Notes: generated by a model not told the origin, from the sequence alone. Positions 1-6,960 are shown, counted from the first letter of the stretch. The stretch: DNA of 13,721 nucleotides from an uncultured Butyricicoccus sp. (GCA_900547195.1 URFQ01000066.1:1-13721); one strand, 5' to 3'. Made by a program: numbers and translations.

Positions 1-3
1 AAA

Positions 4-57
4 GCAAAAAGATAGGCTGGGCAACCCTTTTTCGGGCTGTCCAGCCTATCTTTTTGC
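4..57. terminator. Long bidirectional intrinsic terminator downstream of the ZIP gene
   Basis: Positions 4-20 and 41-57 are perfect 17-base inverted complements. The inner bases (21-27 with 34-40) extend the helix with one mismatch and one G-U pair. Each outer arm ends in a run of five A or T, so a U-tract is present in RNA read in either direction. It lies about 50 nt past the stop of the minus-strand ZIP transporter gene and should terminate that transcript. It could equally terminate a plus-strand gene lying left of the window. Confidence 0.9.
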
Positions 58-105
58 ATGGTCTTATTTTGCAACGCCCCCTTCATTCTGGTAACGTCCT
101 GCAAG

Positions 106-885
106 TTATCCTAACGCGACATCCAGCACCATCATCAAGGCAAACCCTGCGGCTGCGCCGATGGTACCGATATTGGAGTGCTTTCCGGCTTGGGATTCCG
201 GGATTAATTCCTCGATGACAACATAAATCATCGAGCCTGCCGCAAAAGCCAGAAGATACGGCAGGAATGGCGTGATATGCTGTGCAAGCAGCATGGTAAT
301 GAATGCACCAATGGGCTCTACAGCGCCGGAAAGAACACCGTATCCAAACGCTTTGCCCTTTGGCGTCCCATCGTTTTTGAGCGGCATAGAGATGATGGCG
401 CCCTCCGGAAAGTTCTGAATCGCGATTCCCATGGCAAGTGTCAGGGCGCCCGCAAGGGTGATCCCGGTATTGTCGGTGAGCGCACCGGCAAAGGTCACTC
501 CGACCGCCATGCCTTCCGGCAGATTGTGTAGCGTAACAGCCAGAAACAGCATGATGTTTTTGGAAAGCCCGGCTGCGGCCATGCCTTCCGGCTGCCCACT
601 GTTCCGGTGCAGATGCGGGATCAGGCTGTCCAGTGCCAATAGAAATCCTATGCCCAGTAAAAAGCCTGTGAGTGCAGGAAACCAGGAAATCCTGCCCTGC
701 TGCTCTGTCAGGTCGATGGCTGGGATAAGCAGCGACCAGACCGATGCAGCGATCATCACACCCCCTGCAAAGCCGAGCAGCGCCTTTTCCAGCTGCGGGT
801 TGAGGGGCCCGCGCATTAGGAATACCATGGCGGCGCCCAGGAAAGTCCCCAAAAAAGGAATTAATAAAATCAGGATTGTCTGCAT
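106..885 (-). CDS. ZIP-family divalent metal transporter (ZupT/GufA-like)
   Basis: This 259-residue integral membrane protein should import zinc or related divalent metals across the cytoplasmic membrane. The two ZIP signature motifs are intact: HNLPEG at residues 120-125 (TM4) and QNFPEG at 157-162 (TM5). They supply the His/Asn/Glu residues of the binuclear metal site, with Glu190 in SGAVEP (TM6) and EELIPES near 225. About eight hydrophobic segments are visible. The short His-containing loop around residues 90-95 (IPHLHR) fits the variable TM3-TM4 loop of the family. Length is normal for ZupT/GufA proteins. The ATG at 885 is chosen because CAGGTG lies about six bases upstream. The gene stands alone, with its own promoter (930-958) and terminator (4-57). 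Substrate preference among Zn, Fe and Mn cannot be read from the sequence. Confidence 0.92.
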   Translation of the reverse strand: MQTILILLIPFLGTFLGAAMVFLMRGPLNPQLEKALLGFAGGVMIAASVWSLLIPAIDLTEQQGRISWFPALTGFLLGIGFLLALDSLIPHLHRNSGQPEGMAAAGLSKNIMLFLAVTLHNLPEGMAVGVTFAGALTDNTGITLAGALTLAMGIAIQNFPEGAIISMPLKNDGTPKGKAFGYGVLSGAVEPIGAFITMLLAQHITPFLPYLLAFAAGSMIYVVIEELIPESQAGKHSNIGTIGAAAGFALMMVLDVALG

Positions 886-929
886 ATTTCACCTGTTTCC
901 ATATTTATTAACTGGAACGAATTACAATG

Positions 930-958
930 ATTATAGTATTCCCGCAGCCGACTGTCAA
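930..958 (-). promoter_or_regulatory. Perfect-consensus sigma-A promoter of the ZIP gene
   Basis: On the minus strand TTGACA (958-953) and TATAAT (935-930) are separated by exactly 17 bases, so both hexamers and the spacer match consensus. Predicted transcription starts near 923, giving a leader of about 40 nt before the ATG at 885. A promoter this strong usually needs a repressor. No convincing Zur or MntR palindrome was identified by eye. Confidence 0.85.
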
Positions 959-1144
959 TGACAAAAGAAAAAAGAATGGGCAATTGAGGTATGCGTTCCG
1001 CCAGTGGCCTGCAATCAGGATTTTGGCCGGAGCCAAAGTCCATAGATAAAATGCAGCATAAAGGCCTGACCCCGCACATCAACCGTACCGTTGCCGCCCA
1101 ATCACCCCCTTTTTTGCGGCAGACCGGGTTTTTAATAAATACCC

Positions 1145-1173
1145 TTGACAGTGCACCGTGTGTATGCTAAGAT
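1145..1173 (+). promoter_or_regulatory. Strong extended -10 promoter upstream of mnmA
   Basis: TTGACA (1145-1150) is followed after 17 bases by TAAGAT (1168-1173), with TG at 1165-1166 giving an extended -10. Transcription should start near 1180, leaving an unusually long leader of about 255 nt before mnmA. Confidence 0.75.
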
Positions 1174-1183
1174 TTAGGAACAA

Positions 1184-1210
1184 ATCAACATATTAATTTG
1201 ATATGTTGAT
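1184..1210. promoter_or_regulatory. 10-bp inverted repeat at the mnmA transcript start (candidate operator)
   Basis: ATCAACATAT (1184-1193) and ATATGTTGAT (1201-1210) are perfect inverted complements separated by seven bases. The repeat starts only a few bases downstream of the predicted transcription start. The spacing and AT-rich arms suit a dimeric repressor site. An RNA hairpin is also possible but would be AU-rich and weak. The cognate regulator is not in the window. Confidence 0.55.
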
Positions 1211-1435
1211 AGGATGCTGGCGGTAAACAATGAATCATTCAGATTCCATGCAGTGTATGCGCTCATGGGGAAATCGCGCGCCAATGCCCGAGTTTTTCGA
1301 ATGCAGCATACACATCTTAATTATCAATCAAAAAACCAGACGGTTTTTCATTCGAAGGAATCTAAACGATATGAATCCACTCTTTTTCGTGCAGAGGGAA
1401 TTCCTTGGTGCCGCGTTTGCAGAAAGGAGACATAA

Positions 1436-2536
1436 ATGATTTTGCCATCCTATATGGATCGCAGCGTTCTGATTGCCATGAGCGGCGGCGTGGACAGTTC
1501 GGTGGCCGCCTGCCTCATGCAGGAGCAGGGATATCGCTGCGAGGGGGTCACGATGCGCCTATACCGCAATGAAGACATTGGGCGCAGCGGGTTCCATCCG
1601 TGTTGTTCCAGGCAGGACATAGACGATGCCGCTGAAGTGGCATTCCAGATGGATATTCCTTTTGAGGTCGCAGATTTTACCGCTGCGTTTCGTGAGGAAG
1701 TCATTGGGAAGTTTGTCCGCACCTACGAGGCGGGCGGCACGCCCAATCCGTGCATAGACTGCAACCGGTGTATGAAATTTGATCATCTGCTGTCGCTGGC
1801 CAAAAGCCGGGGGCTGTCCTATGTGGCGACCGGGCATTATGCGCAGGTGGAATATGACAAAGATATGGAACGCTGGCTGCTGAAAAAGGCGGTGGATGAG
1901 GACAAGGATCAAAGCTATGTCCTGTTTATGCTCACGCAGGAGCAGCTGGCTCATATCCGTTTTCCGCTCGGGGGATGGACAAAGGAGCAGGTGCGCAGGT
2001 TCGCCGCACAGCGCGGTTTTGTGAACGCGCGCAAGCATGACAGTCAGGATATCTGTTTTGTGCCGGACGGCGATTATGTGCGGTTTATGGAGCAGTATAC
2101 CGGCAAGACTTATCCCCCCGGCGATTTTTTGAATCTGGAAGGGAAACCGGTGGGGCGGCATCAGGGCGCCGTGCGTTATACGCTTGGACAGCGCCGCGGG
2201 TTGGGCCTTGCGATGGGAGAGCGGGTTTATGTCTGCGGCAAGTCCATGACGGATAATACCGTGACCGTTGGTAAGGAAAGCGCACTGTATACAAAGAGCC
2301 TACTTGCAGGCGAGGTAAACTGGATTGTCCGGGAGACTTTGGACGGCTCCAGAGCGGTGACTGCAAAAACCCGCTATCGTCAGGCGGACCAGAGGGCGAT
2401 CGTATCCCCAGCGGCAAATGGGACAATCCGGTTAGACTTCGAGCAGCCGCAGAGGGCAGTGACGCCGGGACAGGCCGTGGTGCTATACGATGGCGATTAT
2501 GTGCTTGGCGGGGGGACGATTCTACAGGCGTGGTAG
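1436..2536 (+). CDS. mnmA: tRNA-specific 2-thiouridylase MnmA
   Basis: MnmA adenylates U34 of tRNA-Lys, tRNA-Glu and tRNA-Gln and transfers persulfide sulfur to C2, making the s2U34 wobble base. The 366-residue protein has the PP-loop SGGVDSS at residues 16-22. The catalytic cysteine is Cys106 in NPCIDCN and the persulfide-forming partner is Cys207 in DICFVPDGDY. GHYA (133-136), DKDQSYVLF (157-165) and the YTLGQRRGLG segment are also conserved in the family. The C-terminal beta domain is complete and the length is normal. The ATG at 1436 is supported by AGAAAGGAG about eight bases upstream. The gene is a single transcription unit with its own promoter. The cysteine desulfurase (IscS/NifS type) that often neighbours it in Firmicutes is not adjacent here. 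Confidence 0.96.
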   Translation: MILPSYMDRSVLIAMSGGVDSSVAACLMQEQGYRCEGVTMRLYRNEDIGRSGFHPCCSRQDIDDAAEVAFQMDIPFEVADFTAAFREEVIGKFVRTYEAGGTPNPCIDCNRCMKFDHLLSLAKSRGLSYVATGHYAQVEYDKDMERWLLKKAVDEDKDQSYVLFMLTQEQLAHIRFPLGGWTKEQVRRFAAQRGFVNARKHDSQDICFVPDGDYVRFMEQYTGKTYPPGDFLNLEGKPVGRHQGAVRYTLGQRRGLGLAMGERVYVCGKSMTDNTVTVGKESALYTKSLLAGEVNWIVRETLDGSRAVTAKTRYRQADQRAIVSPAANGTIRLDFEQPQRAVTPGQAVVLYDGDYVLGGGTILQAW

Positions 2537-2617
2537 AAATGACGACGCGATGTATCGATGGGTGCGAATGCCGTTTTTTGACGGGACGGCCTTTCAATAC
2601 CGCTCCGCCATGGAAAG

Positions 2618-2658
2618 GCAGAAGGGCCGTGCGATTTTAAGTTGCACGGCCCTTCTGC
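2618..2658 (+). terminator. Perfect 15-bp stem-loop after mnmA, lacking a U-tract
   Basis: GCAGAAGGGCCGTGC (2618-2632) pairs perfectly with 2644-2658 around an 11-base loop. It lies about 80 nt past the mnmA stop, where a terminator is expected, but no T-run follows on either strand. It may be a U-less or Rho-assisted terminator, or a stem that stabilises the mnmA mRNA 3' end. Confidence 0.5.
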
Positions 2659-2685
2659 TGCCTGAAACCAAAAAACAAAATTTTG

Positions 2686-2715
2686 TTGTCTATTTCCCTG
2701 GATACCCTGCATAAA
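2686..2715 (+). promoter_or_regulatory. Possible weak promoter for the recombinase unit
   Basis: TTGTCT (2686-2691) and CATAAA (2710-2715) are separated by 18 bases, each matching four of six consensus positions. Transcription would begin near 2722, just ahead of the strong ribosome binding site of the small ORF. Both hexamers are imperfect, so this is a tentative call. Confidence 0.3.
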
Positions 2716-2739
2716 CTGTTGGGAAAGGAGAGGGGCAGG

Positions 2740-2874
2740 ATGGATGCGAAACAGCTGGTTTGTAAAAGTGTATTTCAGAACGGGGCGCCTTCCCCGGAAC
2801 AGTTCACAGAAATTTGGGCGGCGCTGATTCGTCAGACGGAAATGTTTGAAACCACCCCGTTTGCCGGACGATGA
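2740..2874 (+). CDS. Small 44-residue protein directly upstream of the serine recombinase
   Basis: The ATG at 2740 sits behind an excellent ribosome binding site (AAAGGAGAGG), stronger than that of the following recombinase. The product is acidic to neutral, begins MDAKQLVCKSVF and contains FTEIWAALIRQTEMF, which looks helical. No catalytic motif, signal peptide or membrane segment is visible. Its TGA at 2872-2874 lies four bases before the recombinase ATG at 2879, so translation of the two is probably coupled. Short ORFs ahead of large serine recombinases are familiar in Clostridia, where they may act as leader peptides or recombination helpers. That role is inferred; the family is not recognised. 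Confidence 0.6.
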   Translation: MDAKQLVCKSVFQNGAPSPEQFTEIWAALIRQTEMFETTPFAGR

Positions 2875-2878
2875 ACCG

Positions 2879-4435
2879 ATGGAAAAAGCCGCGATTTACT
2901 GCCGGCTCTCGGAAGAGGACCGGGGAAAACTCCACGCCAGCGACGACTCTGCCAGTATTCAGAACCAGAAGACCATGCTGGCGCAATATGCGATGGAACG
3001 GGGCTGGGAAGTCTATCGTATTTACAGCGATGACGACTATGCCGGCGCGGACCGCAGCCGGCCTGCCTTTCAAAAGCTGCTGGCAGATGCCGAGGCGCAT
3101 CGGTTTGACATCATTTTATGCAAAACACAGTCGCGTTTTACCCGTGAGCTGGAACTTGTAGAAAAATATATACACGGCCTGTTCCCGCTGTGGGGCATTC
3201 GGTTTGTCAGCATTGTCGACAACGCCGATACCGCGAACAAAGGCAATAAAAAGTCCCGCCAGATCAATGGGCTTGTCAACGAATGGTATCTGGAAGATAT
3301 GTCGGAAAACATCCGAAGCGTGCTGACCAGCCGGCGGCAGAACGGGTTCCATATCGGCGCGTTTGCGCCCTATGGCTACCGCAAAGACCCCGAGCAAAAA
3401 GGGCGCCTGATTCCGGACCCGGAAGCGGCGTCCGTGGTGCGCGAGGTGTTTACCCTTTTTTCACAGGGACATGGGAAGAGTGCGATTGCCCGGATGCTCA
3501 ATGACCGCGGCATCCCGAATCCTGCCGAATACAAGCGCTTGCACGGCCTAAATTATCGATCGCCCAAAAGCAAAAGCGGTACGCTTTGGCGATACAATAC
3601 GATTTCCTCCATGCTGGCAAATGAAATGTATCTCGGTAATCTGGTGCAGGGGCGGTATGGCAGCGTGTCCTATAAAACCAAGCAAAACCGTCCGCGTCCC
3701 AAAGAGCAGTGGTATATTGTGCAGGGTACGCACGAGGCGATCGTTGACCGCGCGCTGTGGGATCAGGTACAGGCGCTGCGCATGCAGCGCGCCAAGCCGT
3801 TCCAGACGGGTGCCATTGGGCTGTTTGCCGGGAAGGCGCGCTGTATGTACTGCGGCAGCGCCATGCGTTCCACCAAAAGCAAAGGGCGCCGGTATCTCAA
3901 ATGCGCGTGCCGGTCTTTTTCGAGGGATGCGTGCACCGGCGCATTCATTTCAGTGGACCGGTTGGAACGGATGGTGCTGGAGGAGCTGAACCGTCTGGCG
4001 CGGTTGTATTTGGACAAGGAGAAACTGAAAAAGCGGATTTCAATCCCGGATACCCGGCGCCGCCAAAAAGAGTGCGTACAGGAAAGCCTGTCACGGCATC
4101 AGAAAAAGCGGCAGGAATATACTGCGGCTTTGCGCGCACTATATTTGGATAAAGTGCGCGGCGTGGTGACGGAACAGGATTTTGCTGCACTTTCCCAAAG
4201 CTTTGCGGAGGACAAAAGGCGGTTGGAAGAACGCATCGCAGAGGACGAGGCGCAGATGGCCGCGCTGGAAAAGCGGGCTGCGGACGGGGAGGGCCGCCGG
4301 ATGCCCGTGGAACAGTATACGCATCTGGAACACCTGACCCGTGAGATGGTGGAGCTGTTGATGGATTCTATCGCGGTTGGACGGCGTATCCCCGGGACAA
4401 AGGACGTCCCCATCGAAATCCATTGGAAATTTTAA
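2879..4435 (+). CDS. Large serine recombinase (site-specific integrase/resolvase family)
   Basis: This 518-residue enzyme should catalyse site-specific DNA strand exchange through a phosphoserine link. The N-terminal resolvase domain (about residues 1-150) has YCRLSEED with the likely nucleophile Ser11, then SIQNQ (26-30) and SRFTREL (85-91), which carries conserved active-site arginines. The Recombinase domain follows, with GAFAPYGYRKDP at 160-171. A zinc ribbon has Cys322, Cys325, a CAC pair at 342/344 and Cys352. A charged coiled-coil-prone segment (about 395-480) precedes the C-terminus. Length and domain order match TndX-like transposon or phage integrases. The ATG at 2879 gives near-immediate coupling to the small upstream ORF; an in-frame TTG at 2846 would add 11 residues and overlap that ORF. 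It is intact, but no other phage or transposon gene is near, so it may be a solitary remnant or one end of an element. Confidence 0.93.
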   Translation: MEKAAIYCRLSEEDRGKLHASDDSASIQNQKTMLAQYAMERGWEVYRIYSDDDYAGADRSRPAFQKLLADAEAHRFDIILCKTQSRFTRELELVEKYIHGLFPLWGIRFVSIVDNADTANKGNKKSRQINGLVNEWYLEDMSENIRSVLTSRRQNGFHIGAFAPYGYRKDPEQKGRLIPDPEAASVVREVFTLFSQGHGKSAIARMLNDRGIPNPAEYKRLHGLNYRSPKSKSGTLWRYNTISSMLANEMYLGNLVQGRYGSVSYKTKQNRPRPKEQWYIVQGTHEAIVDRALWDQVQALRMQRAKPFQTGAIGLFAGKARCMYCGSAMRSTKSKGRRYLKCACRSFSRDACTGAFISVDRLERMVLEELNRLARLYLDKEKLKKRISIPDTRRRQKECVQESLSRHQKKRQEYTAALRALYLDKVRGVVTEQDFAALSQSFAEDKRRLEERIAEDEAQMAALEKRAADGEGRRMPVEQYTHLEHLTREMVELLMDSIAVGRRIPGTKDVPIEIHWKF

Positions 4436-4582
4436 CGCATCCCAAGCGGATGATTTTACACAAACTTTTCCGACTTTTGAAGGCCGCCCGATAGACGCTG
4501 CGCCCTGCGGCCTGCTATGCTGGATATGGAATGATCCGGGAAGGAGCGATCAAGGGGCACAAAATGGCCGGGAAAAATCAAT

Positions 4583-4633
4583 CGCACGGGCTGCCCTCCT
4601 GCTGTGGGAATGCGGCTTCCGTGCGTTTTTTTT
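4583..4633 (+). terminator. Intrinsic terminator downstream of the recombinase
   Basis: CGCACGG (4583-4589) pairs with CCGTGCG (4619-4625), and an inner GCTGC/GCGGC segment extends the stem after a two-base bulge. Eight T follow at 4626-4633. This is a classic plus-strand terminator that separates the recombinase from the radical SAM promoter. Confidence 0.85.
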
Positions 4634-4692
4634 CGCAAGGCGGAGAATACTATGACAAAACCCTACATCCGTGGCGCCAATCAATCATTAAA

Positions 4693-4721
4693 TGGACAGG
4701 GTACAAGCGCTGTGATAAAAT
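4693..4721 (+). promoter_or_regulatory. Extended -10 promoter of the radical SAM operon
   Basis: TGGACA (4693-4698) and TAAAAT (4716-4721) are separated by 17 bases, with TG at 4713-4714 giving an extended -10. Transcription should start near 4728, about 40 nt before the first gene, which has a GAGGGGG ribosome binding site. Confidence 0.7.
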
Positions 4722-4768
4722 GAGAGTGAAGACTATTACAAATTTGGAACGGCTGCGAGGGGGAACGA

Positions 4769-5671
4769 ATGAAAATCGCATCCTTTTTATATTTTGCCGG
4801 ATTTGGCATCCAGACCATCCTGCGGCGGAAAAAGACGCCGATCCTTGGCACAGTCATCGTGACCGACCGATGCAACCTGTCCTGCAAGCACTGCTCGGTG
4901 AACAACATTACTGCGGTGATCCATCCGTATTCCCGGATTCATAGGGAGATGCGGCAGTTGTATGCCATGGGAGTGCGCATCCTGTTTTTCTGCGGCGGGG
5001 AGACCTTTCTGTGGCAGGATCAGGGCAAGACCCTGCGGGATCTGGTTATTGAGGCCAAACGGATTGGATTTCTTATTGTCAATGTGGTGACAAACGGAAC
5101 CTTTCCACTGGATTTGCCGGAAGCGGATCTCATCCTTCTCAGCCTGGACGGCGACCGGGAGCGGCATAATGCCATCCGTGGAGACACCTACGACCAGATT
5201 ATGGAGAATATCAGGAATGCGACGGCGGGCAATATCTGCTTTTACATGGCGGTCAATCAGATTAACAAGGACGCGGTGCGGGATGTATGCAGAAAAGCCC
5301 GGGACACGGAAAATGTCCGTGCGGTTTCCTTCAATTTTCATACGCCATATCCGGATACGCAGGAACTTGCGCTGTCTGTAGAGGAAAAAGCGGCCTGTTG
5401 CCGGGAAATTGCGCGGATGATGGACGAAGGCGCGCCGGTGTTTAATCTGAAAAGTGCGTTCCCATATCTGGTGCATAACCGCTTCCAAACCCCTTGCCAT
5501 CAGTGTGTGGTGATGGAAAACGGCAAGGTCAGTATCTGCGGGCGCTGTGTGGATGTTCCGGGCCTGTGTGAAAAATGCGGGTATTTTTTTGTCGCAGAAT
5601 ATACCCTGCTCTTCCAGGGGAACCCGAAAATCATTTTCGACATGCTGAAAACATATTTGAAATACATATAG
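4769..5671 (+). CDS. Radical SAM protein, MoaA/HpnH-like, with a six-cysteine C-terminal region
   Basis: This 300-residue enzyme should bind a [4Fe-4S] cluster that cleaves SAM to a 5'-deoxyadenosyl radical. The cluster ligands are Cys35, Cys39 and Cys42 in CNLSCKHC. The SAM-binding GGE motif is at 76-78, and VVTNGT (106-111) and LLSLDGD (123-129) are typical core strands. The C-terminus has three CxxC pairs: Cys243/246, Cys257/260 and Cys267/270. They probably hold an auxiliary iron-sulfur cluster or zinc, as in SPASM-like proteins. The N-terminus (FLYFAGFGIQTILRR) is hydrophobic then basic, as in HpnH-type enzymes acting near membranes. The ATG at 4769 has GAGGGGGAACGA upstream. Its stop overlaps the ribosome binding site of the next radical SAM gene. 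The substrate is unknown and no precursor peptide gene is convincing nearby. Confidence 0.85.
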   Translation: MKIASFLYFAGFGIQTILRRKKTPILGTVIVTDRCNLSCKHCSVNNITAVIHPYSRIHREMRQLYAMGVRILFFCGGETFLWQDQGKTLRDLVIEAKRIGFLIVNVVTNGTFPLDLPEADLILLSLDGDRERHNAIRGDTYDQIMENIRNATAGNICFYMAVNQINKDAVRDVCRKARDTENVRAVSFNFHTPYPDTQELALSVEEKAACCREIARMMDEGAPVFNLKSAFPYLVHNRFQTPCHQCVVMENGKVSICGRCVDVPGLCEKCGYFFVAEYTLLFQGNPKIIFDMLKTYLKYI

Positions 5672-5679
5672 GTGCGTTT

Positions 5680-6927
5680 ATGAGTATCCTTGCCAGCCTG
5701 ACGCGCATGTGGCTTACCCGGTCGGTGCAGCCGTTTGCCTTCAAAAATGAATATGACAGCACGCTTTCCTATGCGGACTGTAGCAACTTAGGGCTTTACG
5801 TCCACATCCCGTTCTGCAAAAGCTTATGCAGTTTCTGTCCGTACTGCAAAGAGGTATATACGCGCGAAAAGTGCGACCGGTATCTGGATGCGTTAATCCG
5901 GGAGATCCATCTGGTGGGCGGACGGGAAAAGAAAACCGTGACCAGCCTGTATTTTGGCGGCGGCACGCCTGCCCTGGCGGCTGACCGTTTGGGCCAAATT
6001 ATTGGGGCCTTAAACGAGCATTTTGTCATTACTGAGGGCATAGGGGTGGAGCTGCATCCCGACAATGTGACGGTTCCGCTGTTGCGCACGCTCAGAAGCG
6101 CGGGAGTCACCAAAATCAGCATCGGTATCCAGTCTTTTCAGCAAAAATATCAGACCATGCTGGGGAGAAAACCGGTAGACATTTCAGCCATGGTGCAGGC
6201 GCTCAAAGCCGTCCCGTTTGAAACCGTATCCATGGATTTTATTTTCGCGCTGCCCGGCCAGAACTTCGCAGATTTGCGGGATGACGTGGATACCGCATTC
6301 GCAAATGGAGCGAACCATGTGGCAATTTATCCGTTTATCGATTTTTCATTTACATCCAGCAGGGTGCCGGCCATGGGCAAGGAGGAAAAGCGAAAGCTGC
6401 TGGATGAAATTACAAACCACTGCCTGCGTAAAGGATATACGCGCAGCTCTATTTGGACATTTTCCAGCACTGCGGACGCGAAATACTCCTCCATGACGCG
6501 GGATAACTTCCTCGGATTTGGATGTTCCGCCACAACGCTGCTGCGCGATCAATTTAAAATTAATACGTTTTCGGTGGACGAATACTGCGGGCGCATTGCA
6601 GAACAAAAGCTTCCCACCTCCTTGACGCTGCGCTTCTCAAGGCGGCAGCGCATGGTATACTACCTGTTCTGGACCGCATACAGTACGCAGATCCATTCCG
6701 CCGAATTTGAACGGTTCTTTGGCGTTTCCCTGCACAAAACATATGGGCTCGAGCTCAGCCTGGCCAAATGGCTCGGCTTTGTGACCGAGCGGGACGGCAT
6801 CTATACGATGACGCCCAAAGGAGCCTTTTTCTTTCACTATTATGAAAGCTTCTATACCCTCGCTTATATTGATAAAATGTGGGGAATCCTGCGTCAAAAG
6901 GCATTTCCGGAAGGGATTCAACTGTAA
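5680..6927 (+). CDS. HemN-like radical SAM protein (coproporphyrinogen oxidase/HemW superfamily)
   Basis: This 415-residue protein has the HemN-type core: VHIPFCKSLCSFCPYC (41-56) with Cys46, Cys50 and Cys53 as cluster ligands. FGGGTP (92-97), GIQSF (149-153) and MDFIFALPGQ (185-194) follow. The fourth cysteine falls at Cys56 (CxxxCxxCxxC), one place later than in classical HemN (CxxxCxxCxC). The C-terminal third retains a HemN_C-like region but is divergent. The ATG at 5680 is chosen because AGGTG overlaps the preceding stop codon; longer in-frame extensions run into the upstream gene. Possible roles include anaerobic porphyrin or heme chemistry (HemN, HemW or ChuW-type) or a partner reaction of the upstream enzyme. 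True HemN identity is doubtful because no heme-pathway gene is adjacent. Confidence 0.82.
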   Translation: MSILASLTRMWLTRSVQPFAFKNEYDSTLSYADCSNLGLYVHIPFCKSLCSFCPYCKEVYTREKCDRYLDALIREIHLVGGREKKTVTSLYFGGGTPALAADRLGQIIGALNEHFVITEGIGVELHPDNVTVPLLRTLRSAGVTKISIGIQSFQQKYQTMLGRKPVDISAMVQALKAVPFETVSMDFIFALPGQNFADLRDDVDTAFANGANHVAIYPFIDFSFTSSRVPAMGKEEKRKLLDEITNHCLRKGYTRSSIWTFSSTADAKYSSMTRDNFLGFGCSATTLLRDQFKINTFSVDEYCGRIAEQKLPTSLTLRFSRRQRMVYYLFWTAYSTQIHSAEFERFFGVSLHKTYGLELSLAKWLGFVTERDGIYTMTPKGAFFFHYYESFYTLAYIDKMWGILRQKAFPEGIQL

Positions 6928-6960
6928 AAGGCTTGCATGGATATTTTGAGAAGATTATAT

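Larger units (their letters stand above)
886..1435. other. 550-bp divergent intergenic region between the ZIP gene and mnmA
   Basis: It holds the ZIP promoter (930-958), the mnmA promoter (1145-1173), a downstream inverted repeat (1184-1210) and the mnmA leader. A small hairpin with arms 1018-1026 and 1032-1040 has a CGGA-containing loop of five bases and no U-tract. The leader contains an 8-base inverted repeat (GTGTATGC at 1253-1260, GCATACAC at 1306-1313). Two unconvincing short ORFs (1214-1435 and 1230-1439) end at the mnmA start codon. No T-box or known riboswitch consensus was recognised. Confidence 0.6.
4436..4768. other. 333-bp intergenic region between the recombinase and the radical SAM genes
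   Basis: The first 147 bases contain no convincing gene or known RNA. A short inverted pair, TGATC and GATCA, flanks CGGGAAGGAGC at about 4533-4553. The intrinsic terminator follows at 4583-4633, then the radical SAM promoter at 4693-4721 and its leader. An attachment-site core for the recombinase could lie here, but it cannot be recognised without the partner site. Confidence 0.5.

Noticed and set aside
83..892. A 269-codon minus-strand frame overlapping the ZIP gene almost completely.
   Set aside because: It is Arg-, His- and Cys-rich with no family motif, while the alternative frame carries both ZIP signatures; it is a shadow frame.
4533..4560. CCGGGAAGGAGC resembling the GUCCGGAAGGAAGCAGC core of SRP RNA.
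   Set aside because: The flanking GGUCAGG and GCAGCC core bases are missing and no long closing helix was found.
4652..4723. A 23-codon ORF (MTKPYIRGANQSLNG...) with a good ribosome binding site upstream of the radical SAM genes, a possible RiPP precursor.
   Set aside because: It lies between a U8 terminator and the radical SAM promoter, and overlaps that promoter, so it is not on the predicted operon transcript. It also has no cysteine and no recognisable leader motif.
4564..4944. An open frame starting MAGKNQSHGLPSCCGN that runs into the radical SAM gene.
   Set aside because: It crosses the intrinsic terminator and then reads out of frame through the first radical SAM coding sequence; its downstream composition is that of a shadow frame.
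5575..5679. Longer in-frame start for the HemN-like protein, overlapping the upstream gene.
   Set aside because: The extension overlaps nearly 100 bases of the preceding radical SAM gene, while the ATG at 5680 has a well-placed AGGTG.
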